From Bacteroides sp. (lineage in GTDB: Bacteria > Bacteroidota > Bacteroidia > Bacteroidales > Muribaculaceae): 64,000 nt of DNA. This document shows positions 24,178-33,039 of this stretch, one piece after another. A model generated the notes under the pieces. It did not search any database. It had not been told where the DNA came from and saw only the letters and a list, made by a program, of their open reading frames with translations. Numbering within the stretch: position 1 is the stretch's first letter; every line of letters starts with the position of its first letter. The position numbers were made by a program, and so were the translations under genes. The DNA lies in contig JAAVCG010000031.1 of the NCBI GenBank assembly GCA_014802435.1, positions 55,849 to 119,848 on the forward strand. Direction: 5' to 3'.

Positions 24178-24310
24178 ACCGGGCTTCGTGGCGCCCTCGC
24201 CACGATGGAGCGTAAGCTCCACGAGTTTCGCTCAATAAATTAGTATTCAGCCTTATATGAAATTTATGGCGCTGACGCGCCACCGTGGCGAGGGCGCCAC
24301 GGAGCCCGGT
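24178..24310. repeat. 44-bp imperfect inverted repeat, REP-like
   Basis: Arms 24178-24221 and 24267-24310 match inversely over 44 bp with about six mismatches. Each arm begins ACCGGGCT and holds two small hairpins (GTGGCG-CCCT-CGCCAC; GGAGC-GTAA-GCTCC). The flanks of the 45-nt centre continue the symmetry partly (ATTAGTATTCAGCC). It has no ORF and looks like a paired palindromic repeat unit of the BIME type or a MITE. Confidence 0.8.
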
Positions 24311-24390
24311 CATGTACTCGCCCTGAGTTTTTAGCACCCATGTGCGGCTGGATGGCCTTTGGCGGCGGATCGGAATCCGCCTTTCCATAG

Positions 24391-24425
24391 TAAACACTAA
24401 ACACTAAACACTAAACCATAAACCA
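24391..24425 (+). repeat. TAAACAC / TAAACCA heptamer array
   Basis: Three TAAACAC units (24391-24411) and two TAAACCA units (24412-24425). On the opposite strand they read TGGTTTA and GTGTTTA, close to the GGTTTAA array at 24061, so the repeat-rich gap is bounded by inverted heptamer runs. A small hairpin, GGCGGAT/ATCCGCC (24364-24381), lies just before it. Confidence 0.75.
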
Positions 24426-24477
24426 TAGCGGTGGATGATTTGTTATAAAGTAGAAAAGTAAAAAAATTATCTGCATT

Positions 24478-25626
24478 ATGACTGTAATACCTCAACACAA
24501 AATTGCCTCGTGGCTCGTGAACGCTATTAATGATTGCCTTCAGTGGTTCGGGATTTCTCATTCCGAGACGGCTGAAGCGATAATCTATTTTATTATCGTC
24601 TTAGGCATAGCCTTAGGTGTCGGCTGGTTGCTTCAAACCGTCGTTGTCGGTGCGCTGCGTCGTATCGTCAGGCGAAAGAATAGCGAATGGGGCAACGAAC
24701 TGCTCAGGGAGCGCACTCTGAGCAAGTGTGCGCGAGTAATTCCTCCGCTGGTATTGTTAGGGTTCCTTCCTTTTGCCTTTGATAATGATGCCGCATGGCA
24801 TACGTGGGCCACACGCATAGTTGCCGTATGGTTTGTTATCTGCTTTGGCTATGGCGTATGTGCCGTGTTGCGTTTTATCTGGATCAGATATGACACTGCG
24901 GCCAACACCCGTCGCCTCCCGATGCGCGGGATTTATGACCTCGGCTTGGGCTTGACCTGGCTCATCGTGGCCATCATCTCGGTCAGCATCCTGATTGACA
25001 AGTCGCCGGCCATGCTCCTGACGGGATTGGGTGCCGTCGCTGCGGCAATGATGTTCGTGTTTAAGGATACGATTCTGGGATTCGTTGCCGGGATTCAGCT
25101 GAGCAATAACGATATGGTTAGAGTAGGGGACTGGATTACGGTTCCTAACACTCCGGCCGACGGCGTTGTTGAGGATGTGAATATCTCAGTTGTGAAGGTT
25201 CGTAATTTTGATAATACGATGGTTTATCTGCCGCCTTATTCGCTGGTTGACAATGCCTTTAAGAACTGGCGAGGAATGTCGGAATTCGGTATACGACTGA
25301 TTTCGCGTAACATTCTGATTGACGCCTCGACCATCAAGGCCGACGAAAAAGACCCGTCAACGACTAATCTGACGCTGTTCCGTAAATGGTGTCTGGACTA
25401 TCTGAATAATAATCCCCATCTTGACCATTCGGGCCAGGGCAACTCGCTGATTATGGTCCGATTGATGGCTCAGGAGGCTTCCGGAGTGCCCATGCAGCTT
25501 TATTGCTTCACTAACACTACCGTATGGCCTGACTATGAGGCAATTCAGAGCGAAGTGATGGAACACGTCATTGCCGCCGCCAATCAATTCGGTTTGACCG
25601 TATATAATTATCCAACAAAATTGTAA
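24478..25626 (+). CDS. MscS-family mechanosensitive channel
   Basis: 382 residues with about five membrane helices, then the MscS pore helix and beta domain: LLTGLGAVAAAMMFVFKDTILGFVAGIQL (about residues 180-208) is the pore-lining helix with its Ala/Gly packing, followed by NDMVRVGDWITVP and VEDVNISVVKVRNFDNTMVYLPPYSLV. The layout and length resemble the YbdG/MscM branch. It would open under membrane tension to release solutes. It ends 10 nt before the flavoprotein gene. Confidence 0.93.
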   Translation: MTVIPQHKIASWLVNAINDCLQWFGISHSETAEAIIYFIIVLGIALGVGWLLQTVVVGALRRIVRRKNSEWGNELLRERTLSKCARVIPPLVLLGFLPFAFDNDAAWHTWATRIVAVWFVICFGYGVCAVLRFIWIRYDTAANTRRLPMRGIYDLGLGLTWLIVAIISVSILIDKSPAMLLTGLGAVAAAMMFVFKDTILGFVAGIQLSNNDMVRVGDWITVPNTPADGVVEDVNISVVKVRNFDNTMVYLPPYSLVDNAFKNWRGMSEFGIRLISRNILIDASTIKADEKDPSTTNLTLFRKWCLDYLNNNPHLDHSGQGNSLIMVRLMAQEASGVPMQLYCFTNTTVWPDYEAIQSEVMEHVIAAANQFGLTVYNYPTKL

Positions 25627-25636
25627 AATAAATTAA

Positions 25637-26800
25637 ATGTCGCTACCAGAAAATATAACGTTCATCGGAGCTGATGATGATGACCTCGACCTCTTTGAGG
25701 GTCAATATCCGCTTTCAGCCGGAATATCTTATAACTCTTATCTGATTAATGATGATAAGATTGCCATAATCGATGCCGTTGACCGCAGAAAGACTGAGGT
25801 TTGGCTTGAATCAGTCAAGCAGGGACTCAATGGTCGCAACCCAGACTATATAATTATCCAACATATGGAGCCGGATCATTCCGGCTCTCTTCTTGATTTT
25901 CTGAAGGTCTATCCCGAGGCGAAAGTTGTCTGCACGGTTCCGGCACGAGCCATGCTGACAAACTATTTTGACGAATTTGATTTCTCAGGAAAGATTCTGA
26001 CGGTAAAGGATGGGGATACGCTGAACTTGGGGCGGGTTACATTGCGCTTTCTGACCGCCCCGATGGTCCACTGGCCGGAAGTGATGTTGACATTTGACGA
26101 GACGGACGGCGTCCTGTTCTCGGCCGATGCTTTCGGGTCATTTGCCCTGAGCGGCGCCGGGATTGAAAGCGCCTGGCCAATGGAGGCGCGCCGATATTAC
26201 ACTAACATCGTTGGCCGCTTCGGAGGGAATGTCCAGTCACTGATGGCGAAAATCAAAGGGCTGAAATTCAGCACTATTGCGCCGCTCCATGGCCCGGTGT
26301 TGAGCGGAGATTTGTCGCCCTACTGGGTGCTTTATGACAAATGGAGCCGCTATGAACCGGAGTCGGAGGGAGTACTCGTTGCCTACGCCTCAATTTACGG
26401 AGGCACGGCTCATGCTGCCGATATGATTGCTGCGGAGCTTCGCCGGCGGGGAGTTACGGACGTAGTGCTGATGGACTTGTGTCGCCATGACGTTTCATAT
26501 GCCGTTGCCGAGGCTTTCCGTTTGCGCCGCTTGGTTGCCTGCTCGGTTACTTATGATGCGGGCATTTTCCCCTCGATGCATAATTTCATCCATCATCTTC
26601 AAGCCAAGAAGCTGAAGAACAGGAAGGTGGCCCTGGTTGAAAACGGCTCGTGGGCTCCGATAGCCGCCAAACTTATGGCCGAAGAATTTGCCAAGATGGA
26701 GGGAATGGAAGTAATTCCGGAAGTGCTGACCCTGAAGGCCCGCCTTCACCAGTCTGATTTAACGCAGATTCAGACCATAGCCGACTCGCTCCTAAAATGA
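25637..26800 (+). CDS. A-type flavodiiron protein (FprA family)
   Basis: 387 residues: an N-terminal metallo-beta-lactamase-like diiron domain and a C-terminal flavodoxin domain. Diiron ligands appear in QHMEPDHSG (H76, E78, D80, H81), ADAFGSFA and APLHGPV; the FMN-binding loop is AYASIYGGTAHAADMI near residue 250. Such enzymes reduce O2 to water or NO to N2O, protecting strict anaerobes. There is no rubredoxin fused or adjacent, so the electron donor is elsewhere. The end overlaps the convergent PepSY gene by 9 bp. Confidence 0.95.
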   Translation: MSLPENITFIGADDDDLDLFEGQYPLSAGISYNSYLINDDKIAIIDAVDRRKTEVWLESVKQGLNGRNPDYIIIQHMEPDHSGSLLDFLKVYPEAKVVCTVPARAMLTNYFDEFDFSGKILTVKDGDTLNLGRVTLRFLTAPMVHWPEVMLTFDETDGVLFSADAFGSFALSGAGIESAWPMEARRYYTNIVGRFGGNVQSLMAKIKGLKFSTIAPLHGPVLSGDLSPYWVLYDKWSRYEPESEGVLVAYASIYGGTAHAADMIAAELRRRGVTDVVLMDLCRHDVSYAVAEAFRLRRLVACSVTYDAGIFPSMHNFIHHLQAKKLKNRKVALVENGSWAPIAAKLMAEEFAKMEGMEVIPEVLTLKARLHQSDLTQIQTIADSLLK

Positions 26801-27427
26801 TTTTTTACGGATGTAAATAAGGAGGCCGCTGACCGGGAGGGTGCCGCCGATGATGGCGGCGCCTAACCAGAGGAGGCGGGAGAATGTGCCGGCAAAGGAG
26901 CCAACGTGGAGGGCATGGATTGTGTGGAATGTGTTGACCTGTCCGGTCGGGTCAAAAATGAGGTAAATCAGGTCATTCCACCATTGGAAGCTCCAGGTGA
27001 GCCCCGTTATAGCCATGAGCAGCAGGGGGATTCCGGCCCAGATTCCGGGGCCGACGTGAAGGCCATGGCAGAGATTTGGTCGAGTCCAGCTCAGGCTGAG
27101 TCGGAGACCATGGAGGGCGCTTGCTCCGCGCATTAGCGAGGAGTGGATGAGGGCCTTGGCGATGTCATACCAGAGGATATATCCGGTAATGATTTCAATG
27201 ATGAGCAGCAGGGCGGCGGAGCCTACAATCAGGCGGCCGGAACTTCCCAGGAAAAGAGAGCGATGGAGCGTCTTCATTGTTCCGAAGAAGGGGGCATTGG
27301 AGCCGACAAGTTTGCCGATGATAAGCATGGCGCCTGAAAGGCACGAAATCAGGAGAAAAAGGCCGATAATCAGGCCAATCCATCTATGAAGGAAAAGAAT
27401 TTGGCGATGAAGAGCCGAATTTTTCAT
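26792..27427 (-). CDS. PepSY-associated membrane protein (short)
   Basis: 211 residues with four to five membrane helices and the family N terminus LHRQILFLHRWIGLIIGLFLL, plus LHRSLFLG and HALHVGSF His-containing segments. Full PepSY-TM proteins are about 350-500 residues and carry periplasmic PepSY domains; here those are missing, so only the membrane core is kept. Related short forms exist in siderophore-linked loci of Bacteroidetes, but no receptor gene is nearby. A role in iron or electron transfer is inference. Confidence 0.8.
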   Translation of the reverse strand: MKNSALHRQILFLHRWIGLIIGLFLLISCLSGAMLIIGKLVGSNAPFFGTMKTLHRSLFLGSSGRLIVGSAALLLIIEIITGYILWYDIAKALIHSSLMRGASALHGLRLSLSWTRPNLCHGLHVGPGIWAGIPLLLMAITGLTWSFQWWNDLIYLIFDPTGQVNTFHTIHALHVGSFAGTFSRLLWLGAAIIGGTLPVSGLLIYIRKKSF

Positions 27428-27464
27428 GGTTTGTAGGTAAAAAATGTGGAATAAGATTGCAATG

Positions 27465-27472
27465 CAAAGGTA
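27465..27472 (-). promoter_or_regulatory. -7 box of the PepSY gene
   Basis: Minus-strand TACCTTTG fits TAnnTTTG; no clear -33 element was found 19-21 bp away. Confidence 0.45.
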
Positions 27473-27546
27473 CGAAAAAAAACGAGATAGCGGTTAGTTT
27501 TAACGGATATTAACGCTGAAAAATTCCATTTTTGACCGGAAATGCG

Positions 27547-27554
27547 TATCTTTG
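27547..27554 (+). promoter_or_regulatory. -7 box of hppA
   Basis: TATCTTTG, 46 nt before the ATG. A TTTG at 27531-27534 is too close to be a normal -33 element. Confidence 0.5.
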
Positions 27555-27600
27555 CACCAAATTTTTTAAACCAAAATCACGTTAATTCACAGTAAAAAAA

Positions 27601-29829
27601 ATGGAGCAAACTCTATTTTGGCTGGTGCCGATTTCATCGGTGTTGGCATTGATTCTGGCCTGGTATTTTTACAGCCAGATGAAGAAAGAAAGTGAGGGCA
27701 CGGAGCTTATGGCCAAGATTGCCTCACATGTGCGCCAGGGCGCAATGTCTTATTTGAAACAGCAGTATAAGATTGTTTCAATCGTGTTTGTTTGTCTGGT
27801 AATCATTTTTGCCATCATGGCTTATGGTTTCGGTCTTCAGAATCCTTGGGTCCCGGTAGCGTTCCTGACGGGCGGATTCTTCTCCGGCCTCAGCGGCTTC
27901 CTGGGCATGAAGACAGCCACTTATGCAAGCGCCCGCACGGCCAATGCCGCCCGCGAATCACTGAACTCCGGACTTAAGGTCGCTTTCCGTTCAGGTGCGG
28001 TTATGGGTCTGGTCGTTGTCGGCCTGGGTCTTCTCGACATTTCTTTCTGGTATTTGCTCCTCAATGCTTTGGTTGACCTTGAAGGCACCGCCAAGCTGAC
28101 GATGATTACCACCACGATGCTTACCTTCGGCATGGGTGCTTCAACTCAGGCCCTGTTTGCGCGAGTAGGCGGCGGCATTTACACCAAGGCTGCTGACGTT
28201 GGCGCAGACCTCGTAGGCAAGGTTGAGGCCGGTATTCCTGAAGATGACCCCCGCAACCCGGCTACTATCGCTGATAACGTGGGTGATAACGTCGGCGACG
28301 TTGCCGGCATGGGTGCTGACCTCTATGAGAGCTATTGCGGCTCTATTCTGGCCACTGCCGCCCTCGGCGCGGCTGCCGGAGCTTCCGTCAGCATGTGTGG
28401 CCAGGGCGCCGGTGAGGCTCTCCAGCTCAAGGCCGTCATGGCTCCCATGCTGATTGCCGCTGTTGGTATCGTCCTCTCAATCATCGGTATCTTCACTGTG
28501 AAGACCAAGGAGAACGCAACGATGAAGGACCTGCTGAACTCGCTTGCCGTCGGCACCAACATCAGCTCACTGCTCATTGTCGGCGCTACTTTCCTGATTC
28601 TTTGGGCTCTTGAAATTCCTAACTGGATTAATCTGAGCCTGGCCGTAGTTGTTGGCCTCTTAGTAGGTATCGTCATTGGCCGTGCAACTGAATATTATAC
28701 CTCTCAGAGCTATAAACCCACCAAAAAACTTGCTGAAAGCGGCCAAACCGGCCCTGCCACGGTGATTATCTCCGGTGTAGGCCTGGGAATGGTTTCAACG
28801 GCTATCCCCGTGATTGCCGTAGTCTTCGGTATCATTATGAGCTACTGCCTGGCTGCAAACTTTGAGATGGCCAACATCTCCTGGGGTCTCTATGGTATCG
28901 GCCTCGCTGCAGTAGGTATGCTTTCAACTCTGGGTATCACTCTCGCAACTGATGCTTACGGACCTATCGCCGATAATGCCGGCGGTAACGCTGAAATGTC
29001 AGGTCTGGGCGAAGAAGTGCGCAAGCGCACGGATGCTCTTGACTCTCTGGGCAACACCACTGCCGCTACCGGTAAGGGCTTCGCCATCGGTTCAGCCGCA
29101 TTGACCGGACTTGCGCTGCTTGCCTCCTATATTGAGGAAATCCGCATCGGCCTTGACCGCATCGGCCAAAAGACCATTCAGTTGGGCACCGGCATCAGCG
29201 ATAAGTTTACTGAAATACCTCTTGAAACGGCAACATTCACTGACTTCATGAATTATTATGACGTCAACCTGATGAACCCGCTGGTACTGAGCGGCATGTT
29301 CATCGGCGCAATGATGGCGTTCCTGTTCTGCGGCCTGACGATGAATGCCGTAGGTCGTGCCGCCGGCCACATGGTTGAAGAAGTTCGCCGCCAGTTCCGC
29401 ACCATCAAGGGTATTCTTACCGGCGAGGCAGAACCTGACTATGCACGCTGCGTTCAGATTTCAACCAAGGGCGCACAGCGCGAAATGGTGTTCCCGTCAC
29501 TGCTCGCCATCGCCGTGCCTATCATCGTAGGCCTCGTGTTTGGTGTTCCCGGTGTGATTGGTCTGCTTTGCGGCGGTCTGAGCGCCGGATTCGTGCTCGC
29601 CGTGTTCATGAGTAATGCCGGCGGCGCCTGGGATAACGCCAAGAAATACATTGAAGAAGGCAACTTTGGCGGCAAGGGCTCTGAAGTTCATAAGGCAACC
29701 GTCGTTGGTGACACCGTCGGCGACCCGTTCAAGGATACGTCCGGCCCGTCGCTCAACATTCTTATCAAGCTGATGTCGATGGTGGCCATCGTGATGGCCG
29801 GATTGACCGTCAGCTGGAGCCTCCTTTAA
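27601..29829 (+). CDS. hppA: membrane ion-translocating pyrophosphatase
   Basis: A 742-residue membrane enzyme of about 16 helices that couples PPi hydrolysis to ion pumping. The catalytic loop has [47 protein letters not shown]-type spacing (key Asp and Lys residues visible near 198-245), and the later loops [18 protein letters not shown] and [17 protein letters not shown] are intact. [10 protein letters not shown] carries Ala, not Lys, at the position that separates K+-dependent from K+-independent enzymes, pointing to the K+-dependent (mostly Na+ or Na+/H+ pumping) class. It has its own promoter and terminator. Confidence 0.95.
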   Translation: MEQTLFWLVPISSVLALILAWYFYSQMKKESEGTELMAKIASHVRQGAMSYLKQQYKIVSIVFVCLVIIFAIMAYGFGLQNPWVPVAFLTGGFFSGLSGFLGMKTATYASARTANAARESLNSGLKVAFRSGAVMGLVVVGLGLLDISFWYLLLNALVDLEGTAKLTMITTTMLTFGMGASTQALFARVGGGIYTKAADVGADLVGKVEAGIPEDDPRNPATIADNVGDNVGDVAGMGADLYESYCGSILATAALGAAAGASVSMCGQGAGEALQLKAVMAPMLIAAVGIVLSIIGIFTVKTKENATMKDLLNSLAVGTNISSLLIVGATFLILWALEIPNWINLSLAVVVGLLVGIVIGRATEYYTSQSYKPTKKLAESGQTGPATVIISGVGLGMVSTAIPVIAVVFGIIMSYCLAANFEMANISWGLYGIGLAAVGMLSTLGITLATDAYGPIADNAGGNAEMSGLGEEVRKRTDALDSLGNTTAATGKGFAIGSAALTGLALLASYIEEIRIGLDRIGQKTIQLGTGISDKFTEIPLETATFTDFMNYYDVNLMNPLVLSGMFIGAMMAFLFCGLTMNAVGRAAGHMVEEVRRQFRTIKGILTGEAEPDYARCVQISTKGAQREMVFPSLLAIAVPIIVGLVFGVPGVIGLLCGGLSAGFVLAVFMSNAGGAWDNAKKYIEEGNFGGKGSEVHKATVVGDTVGDPFKDTSGPSLNILIKLMSMVAIVMAGLTVSWSLL

Positions 29830-29855
29830 TAGAATTAAATCAAATTTCTAAATAT

Positions 29856-29894
29856 ATGGAGGATAACGGGCGTTTCCGCTATCCTCCATCTTTT
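29856..29894 (+). terminator. terminator of hppA
   Basis: ATGGAGGATA (29856-29865) pairs with TATCCTCCAT (29880-29889), 10 bp, with further pairing in the loop and CTTTT after it. The next ATG follows within 20 nt, so the oligopeptidase may rely on read-through or an unseen promoter. Confidence 0.85.
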
Positions 29895-29905
29895 AATAAC
29901 AAGTG

Positions 29906-32038
29906 ATGAAAACAGAAAAAATTTTGCTTATGTCTGTAATCGCGATTGCCTCAGGCTGCGCCTCCAAGGGACCTAAAGCGCCTGCCGAATATCCGCAGGC
30001 TCCCACGGACTCAACCGTTACCGACACTTATTTTGACCTGACAGTGGCCGACCCTTTTCGTCCGCTTGAAAATGACACCGCTGCCGCCACTCTGGCATGG
30101 GTTGCCGCTGAAAATCAGGTGACGGATGCTTATCTCAATGCCATTCCCTTCAAGAACAAGGTCAGGGAGCGCATGGGGCAGCTGGTCAATTACAAGAAAA
30201 CCGGGCTCACCTGGCGCGAAAAAGATGGAAAATATTACTATTATGAGAATTCCGGCACTCAGAATCAGTCAGTGCTCTATGTTAAGGACTGCCTTGACGG
30301 TGAAGGCCGCGTGCTCCTTGACCCGAACACTCTGAGCGAGGATGGCACCGTTGCGCTCAACGACGTGTTTTTCTCTCCTGACATGAAATATATGGCCTAT
30401 ACCATCAACCGTAACGGCTCAGACTGGACGGAAATCTATGTTCTTGACCTCGCTACGGGCAAGCTGACCGAGGACCATATTGAATGGGCCAAGTTTACCC
30501 CGGTTGCATGGCAGGGCGACGGATTCTATTATTCCGCTTATCCCGCTCCGGAAAAGGGCAAGGAATTCAGCAACGCCAATGAAACGCAAACGGTTTATTT
30601 CCACCAACTTGGCACTGAACAGTCGGCTGACCGTATTGCCTATCAGGACCTTGAGCATCCGCTCTATTTCCATTCAGCGCAGGTTGATGACAAGGAAACG
30701 GCCCTGATGCTCTATATTTCCGGTAACGGTGCCGGCAATGGTTTGAAAATCAAGGACCTGCGCAAGTCTGACAGCCAGTGGATAACGATGGAAGGCTCTC
30801 AGGATGAGTCAATCTCGATTTTCGACGTTGAAGGCGACACTCTCTACATCGAGACCTCATGGGGCGCACCGAAGACCCGCATCATGACGGCCAATATCAA
30901 TGCGCCTCAGCGTAAAAACTGGAAAGAACTCGTGCCGGAACAGGACGGTGTGCTCGTAGGGGCTCAGCGCGCCGGTGAAAACTTCATTTTCACCTATGAG
31001 CAGGATGCCGTCAATCGCGCCTATCTCTATACTCCCGGGGGTGAACTGATTCGCGAAATCGAGCTGCCCGGACTCGGCTCCGTAGCGTTCTCAACTAATG
31101 ATGAGACTCCGGAAGTTTACTATGCGTTCACTTCCTTCACCTCGCCGAGCAATCACTATTCTTATGACCAGGCAACCGGCAAGTCAGAGCTGATTCATGC
31201 CACTGAGGTCAAGGGCTTCAACCCGGATGATTATGTGACGGAGCAGAAGTTCTTCAAGTCAGCAGACGGGACAGAAGTGCCGATGTTTATCACCTATAAG
31301 AAGGGCACGGAACTTAACGGACAGAATCCCACGCTGCTTTATGGTTATGGCGGTTTCAGCGTATCGCTTAACCCCGGATTCAGCCCGATGCGCCTTGTTT
31401 GGCTTGAAAACGGCGGCGTTTACGTAAGTGTTAACCTCCGCGGCGGCTCCGAATATGGTGAAGAATGGCATAAGGCAGGCACTAAGATGCAGAAGCTCAA
31501 TGTGTTTAACGACTTCATCGGCGCAGCGGAATATCTGATTGAAAATAAATGGACATCGCCTGACAAGCTCGCAATCATGGGCGGCAGTAACGGCGGCCTG
31601 CTCGTTGGTGCCGTAACGAATATGCGCCCCGAGCTGTTTGCCGTAGCTATTCCTCAGGTGGGCGTTATGGACATGATGCGTTATCATAAGTTCACCATCG
31701 GCTGGAACTGGGCAAGTGATTACGGTACCAGCGATGACTCCGCCGAAATGGCCAAGTATCTTCTTGACTATTCACCGATTCACAACATCAAGAATGACGG
31801 AACTCCTTATCCGGCAATCCTCGTCACTACGGCTGACCATGACGACCGAGTAGTGCCCGCTCACTCATTCAAGTATGCGGCCACTCTGCAGGCTGCCAAT
31901 ACGGGCGACAAGCCGAAGCTGATTCGCATTGAGAGCAATGCCGGACATGGCGCCGGCAAGCCCCTGAGCAAGAGCCTCGATGAGTATTCCGACATTTATT
32001 CGTTCATTTTCTATAATCTCGGAGTAGAACCTAAATGA
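29906..32038 (+). CDS. prolyl oligopeptidase (S9A), lipoprotein
   Basis: 710 residues with a lipoprotein signal peptide (AIASGC), a seven-blade propeller region (about residues 90-430) and a C-terminal alpha/beta-hydrolase. The catalytic triad is Ser in MGGSNGGL, Asp in ADHDDRVVPAHS and H681 in NAGHGAGKP. S9A enzymes cut short peptides after proline; the lipid anchor places it in the periplasm. The ATG at 29906 is preferred over a GTG one codon upstream. It overlaps the next lipoprotein gene by 4 bp (ATGA). Confidence 0.94.
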   Translation: MKTEKILLMSVIAIASGCASKGPKAPAEYPQAPTDSTVTDTYFDLTVADPFRPLENDTAAATLAWVAAENQVTDAYLNAIPFKNKVRERMGQLVNYKKTGLTWREKDGKYYYYENSGTQNQSVLYVKDCLDGEGRVLLDPNTLSEDGTVALNDVFFSPDMKYMAYTINRNGSDWTEIYVLDLATGKLTEDHIEWAKFTPVAWQGDGFYYSAYPAPEKGKEFSNANETQTVYFHQLGTEQSADRIAYQDLEHPLYFHSAQVDDKETALMLYISGNGAGNGLKIKDLRKSDSQWITMEGSQDESISIFDVEGDTLYIETSWGAPKTRIMTANINAPQRKNWKELVPEQDGVLVGAQRAGENFIFTYEQDAVNRAYLYTPGGELIREIELPGLGSVAFSTNDETPEVYYAFTSFTSPSNHYSYDQATGKSELIHATEVKGFNPDDYVTEQKFFKSADGTEVPMFITYKKGTELNGQNPTLLYGYGGFSVSLNPGFSPMRLVWLENGGVYVSVNLRGGSEYGEEWHKAGTKMQKLNVFNDFIGAAEYLIENKWTSPDKLAIMGGSNGGLLVGAVTNMRPELFAVAIPQVGVMDMMRYHKFTIGWNWASDYGTSDDSAEMAKYLLDYSPIHNIKNDGTPYPAILVTTADHDDRVVPAHSFKYAATLQAANTGDKPKLIRIESNAGHGAGKPLSKSLDEYSDIYSFIFYNLGVEPK

Positions 32039-32928
32039 GAATCTGCCTGTTTGCCGTCGCAGTCTTCATTGCCCTGACCGGATGTCAGACGGGAGTTGAA
32101 AGCACTCCGCGGATTACTGACAAGCAGGTTAGTCGGCATGTCGGCGCGGCGTCGGCTGAAACCGCATTGCTGAGCACCATTCAGGGGGAAAAACCCTCTG
32201 AATGGCGCCCGGGCAAGGTTTTTACGCTGACGGGCGGCAAAGTTTCTGTGGCATACACTCCCTCCTCCGTCTCCTCAGAATTGCAACCGGGCGATACGCT
32301 GCGGTTTGAGTCAATGACTCCCTCCAAGACCATCACTGGGGCGCAGATGACCGATTTTCATTTTCTTACGCCTGCGGGCCAAACGGTTACTTACCGCATG
32401 GAGACGTCGGTCGACCGCCTTGGTGATTCCGTAACGCTGCCTTTCCTTGTCGAGGCCTCGGTTATTGATTCCGTCAGGACCCTGCTGAAAGGGCGCCGGG
32501 TCTGGACCACCACACTGCAACGTTATGACCTCAACGGAGAGGCTATCAGCGGGCGGAAATTCCAGCCCGTGGAGATTACGGATGTCAGGGCCGGAAGGGG
32601 AGAATATCCCGTAGAAGTGTTGATGGGTAATGAGATGATTTATCTGACTGTTGACCCCTCAAGCCGCGTGAATCGGCGGTTTGCCAATCTGTTTTCGCTA
32701 ACTGACCCGCGCCGAAATTATAAGCAAATCACTGACCGGACCTGGGAGCGCATCTGTCGCGGCGAAGTTGCCGACGGCATGACCATGGAGGAATGCAGGC
32801 TCGCCCTCGGCTCTCCCCGCGAAGTTGAGCGCGACGCCACCTACGGCGCCCTCATTGAACGCTGGACCTACGAAAACGGCATCTACCTCCTCTTCTCCGA
32901 CGGCATCCTAACCCGCTTCCGCCGGTAA
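32035..32928 (+). CDS. lipoprotein, C-terminal SmpA/BamE-like region
   Basis: 297 residues with lipobox ALTGC (Cys about 17), a beta-rich middle, and a C-terminal segment GMTMEECRLALGSPREVER ... ERWTYENGIYLLFSDGILT resembling the small SmpA/OmlA fold found in BamE and other envelope proteins. Overall family not recognised. Coupled to the prolyl oligopeptidase by a 4-bp overlap; a joint periplasmic role is possible but unproven. Confidence 0.72.
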   Translation: MRICLFAVAVFIALTGCQTGVESTPRITDKQVSRHVGAASAETALLSTIQGEKPSEWRPGKVFTLTGGKVSVAYTPSSVSSELQPGDTLRFESMTPSKTITGAQMTDFHFLTPAGQTVTYRMETSVDRLGDSVTLPFLVEASVIDSVRTLLKGRRVWTTTLQRYDLNGEAISGRKFQPVEITDVRAGRGEYPVEVLMGNEMIYLTVDPSSRVNRRFANLFSLTDPRRNYKQITDRTWERICRGEVADGMTMEECRLALGSPREVERDATYGALIERWTYENGIYLLFSDGILTRFRR

Positions 32929-32942
32929 GTGCGCCTCATTTT

Positions 32943-32966
32943 CCGCTCACTGCGTTCGCTTAACAG
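32943..32966 (+). repeat. dispersed repeat CGCTCACTGCGTTCGCT, copy 1
   Basis: The 23-nt segment starting CGCTCACTGCGTTCGC and ending TAACAG recurs, with 1-3 changes, at 44271-44294 and 62283-62305. This copy is 15 nt after a stop codon; CCGCTC could pair with GAGCGG at 33003-33008. Confidence 0.7.
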
Positions 32967-33027
32967 TAACATGGGAATATATGCTTTTAATATGCTCATT
33001 AGGAGCGGTGAATTCAAAATAATTCCG

Positions 33028-33035
33028 TAACTTTG
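33028..33035 (+). promoter_or_regulatory. -7 box of the AlbA-like gene
   Basis: TAACTTTG, only 4 nt before the ATG at 33040; no clear TTTG upstream. The spacing predicts a leaderless transcript. Confidence 0.55.
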
Positions 33036-33039
33036 CACT

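Noticed and set aside
24061-24425. CRISPR array or telomere-like repeat
   Set aside because: The heptamers are adjacent without spacers, there are no cas genes, and the unit count is very low.
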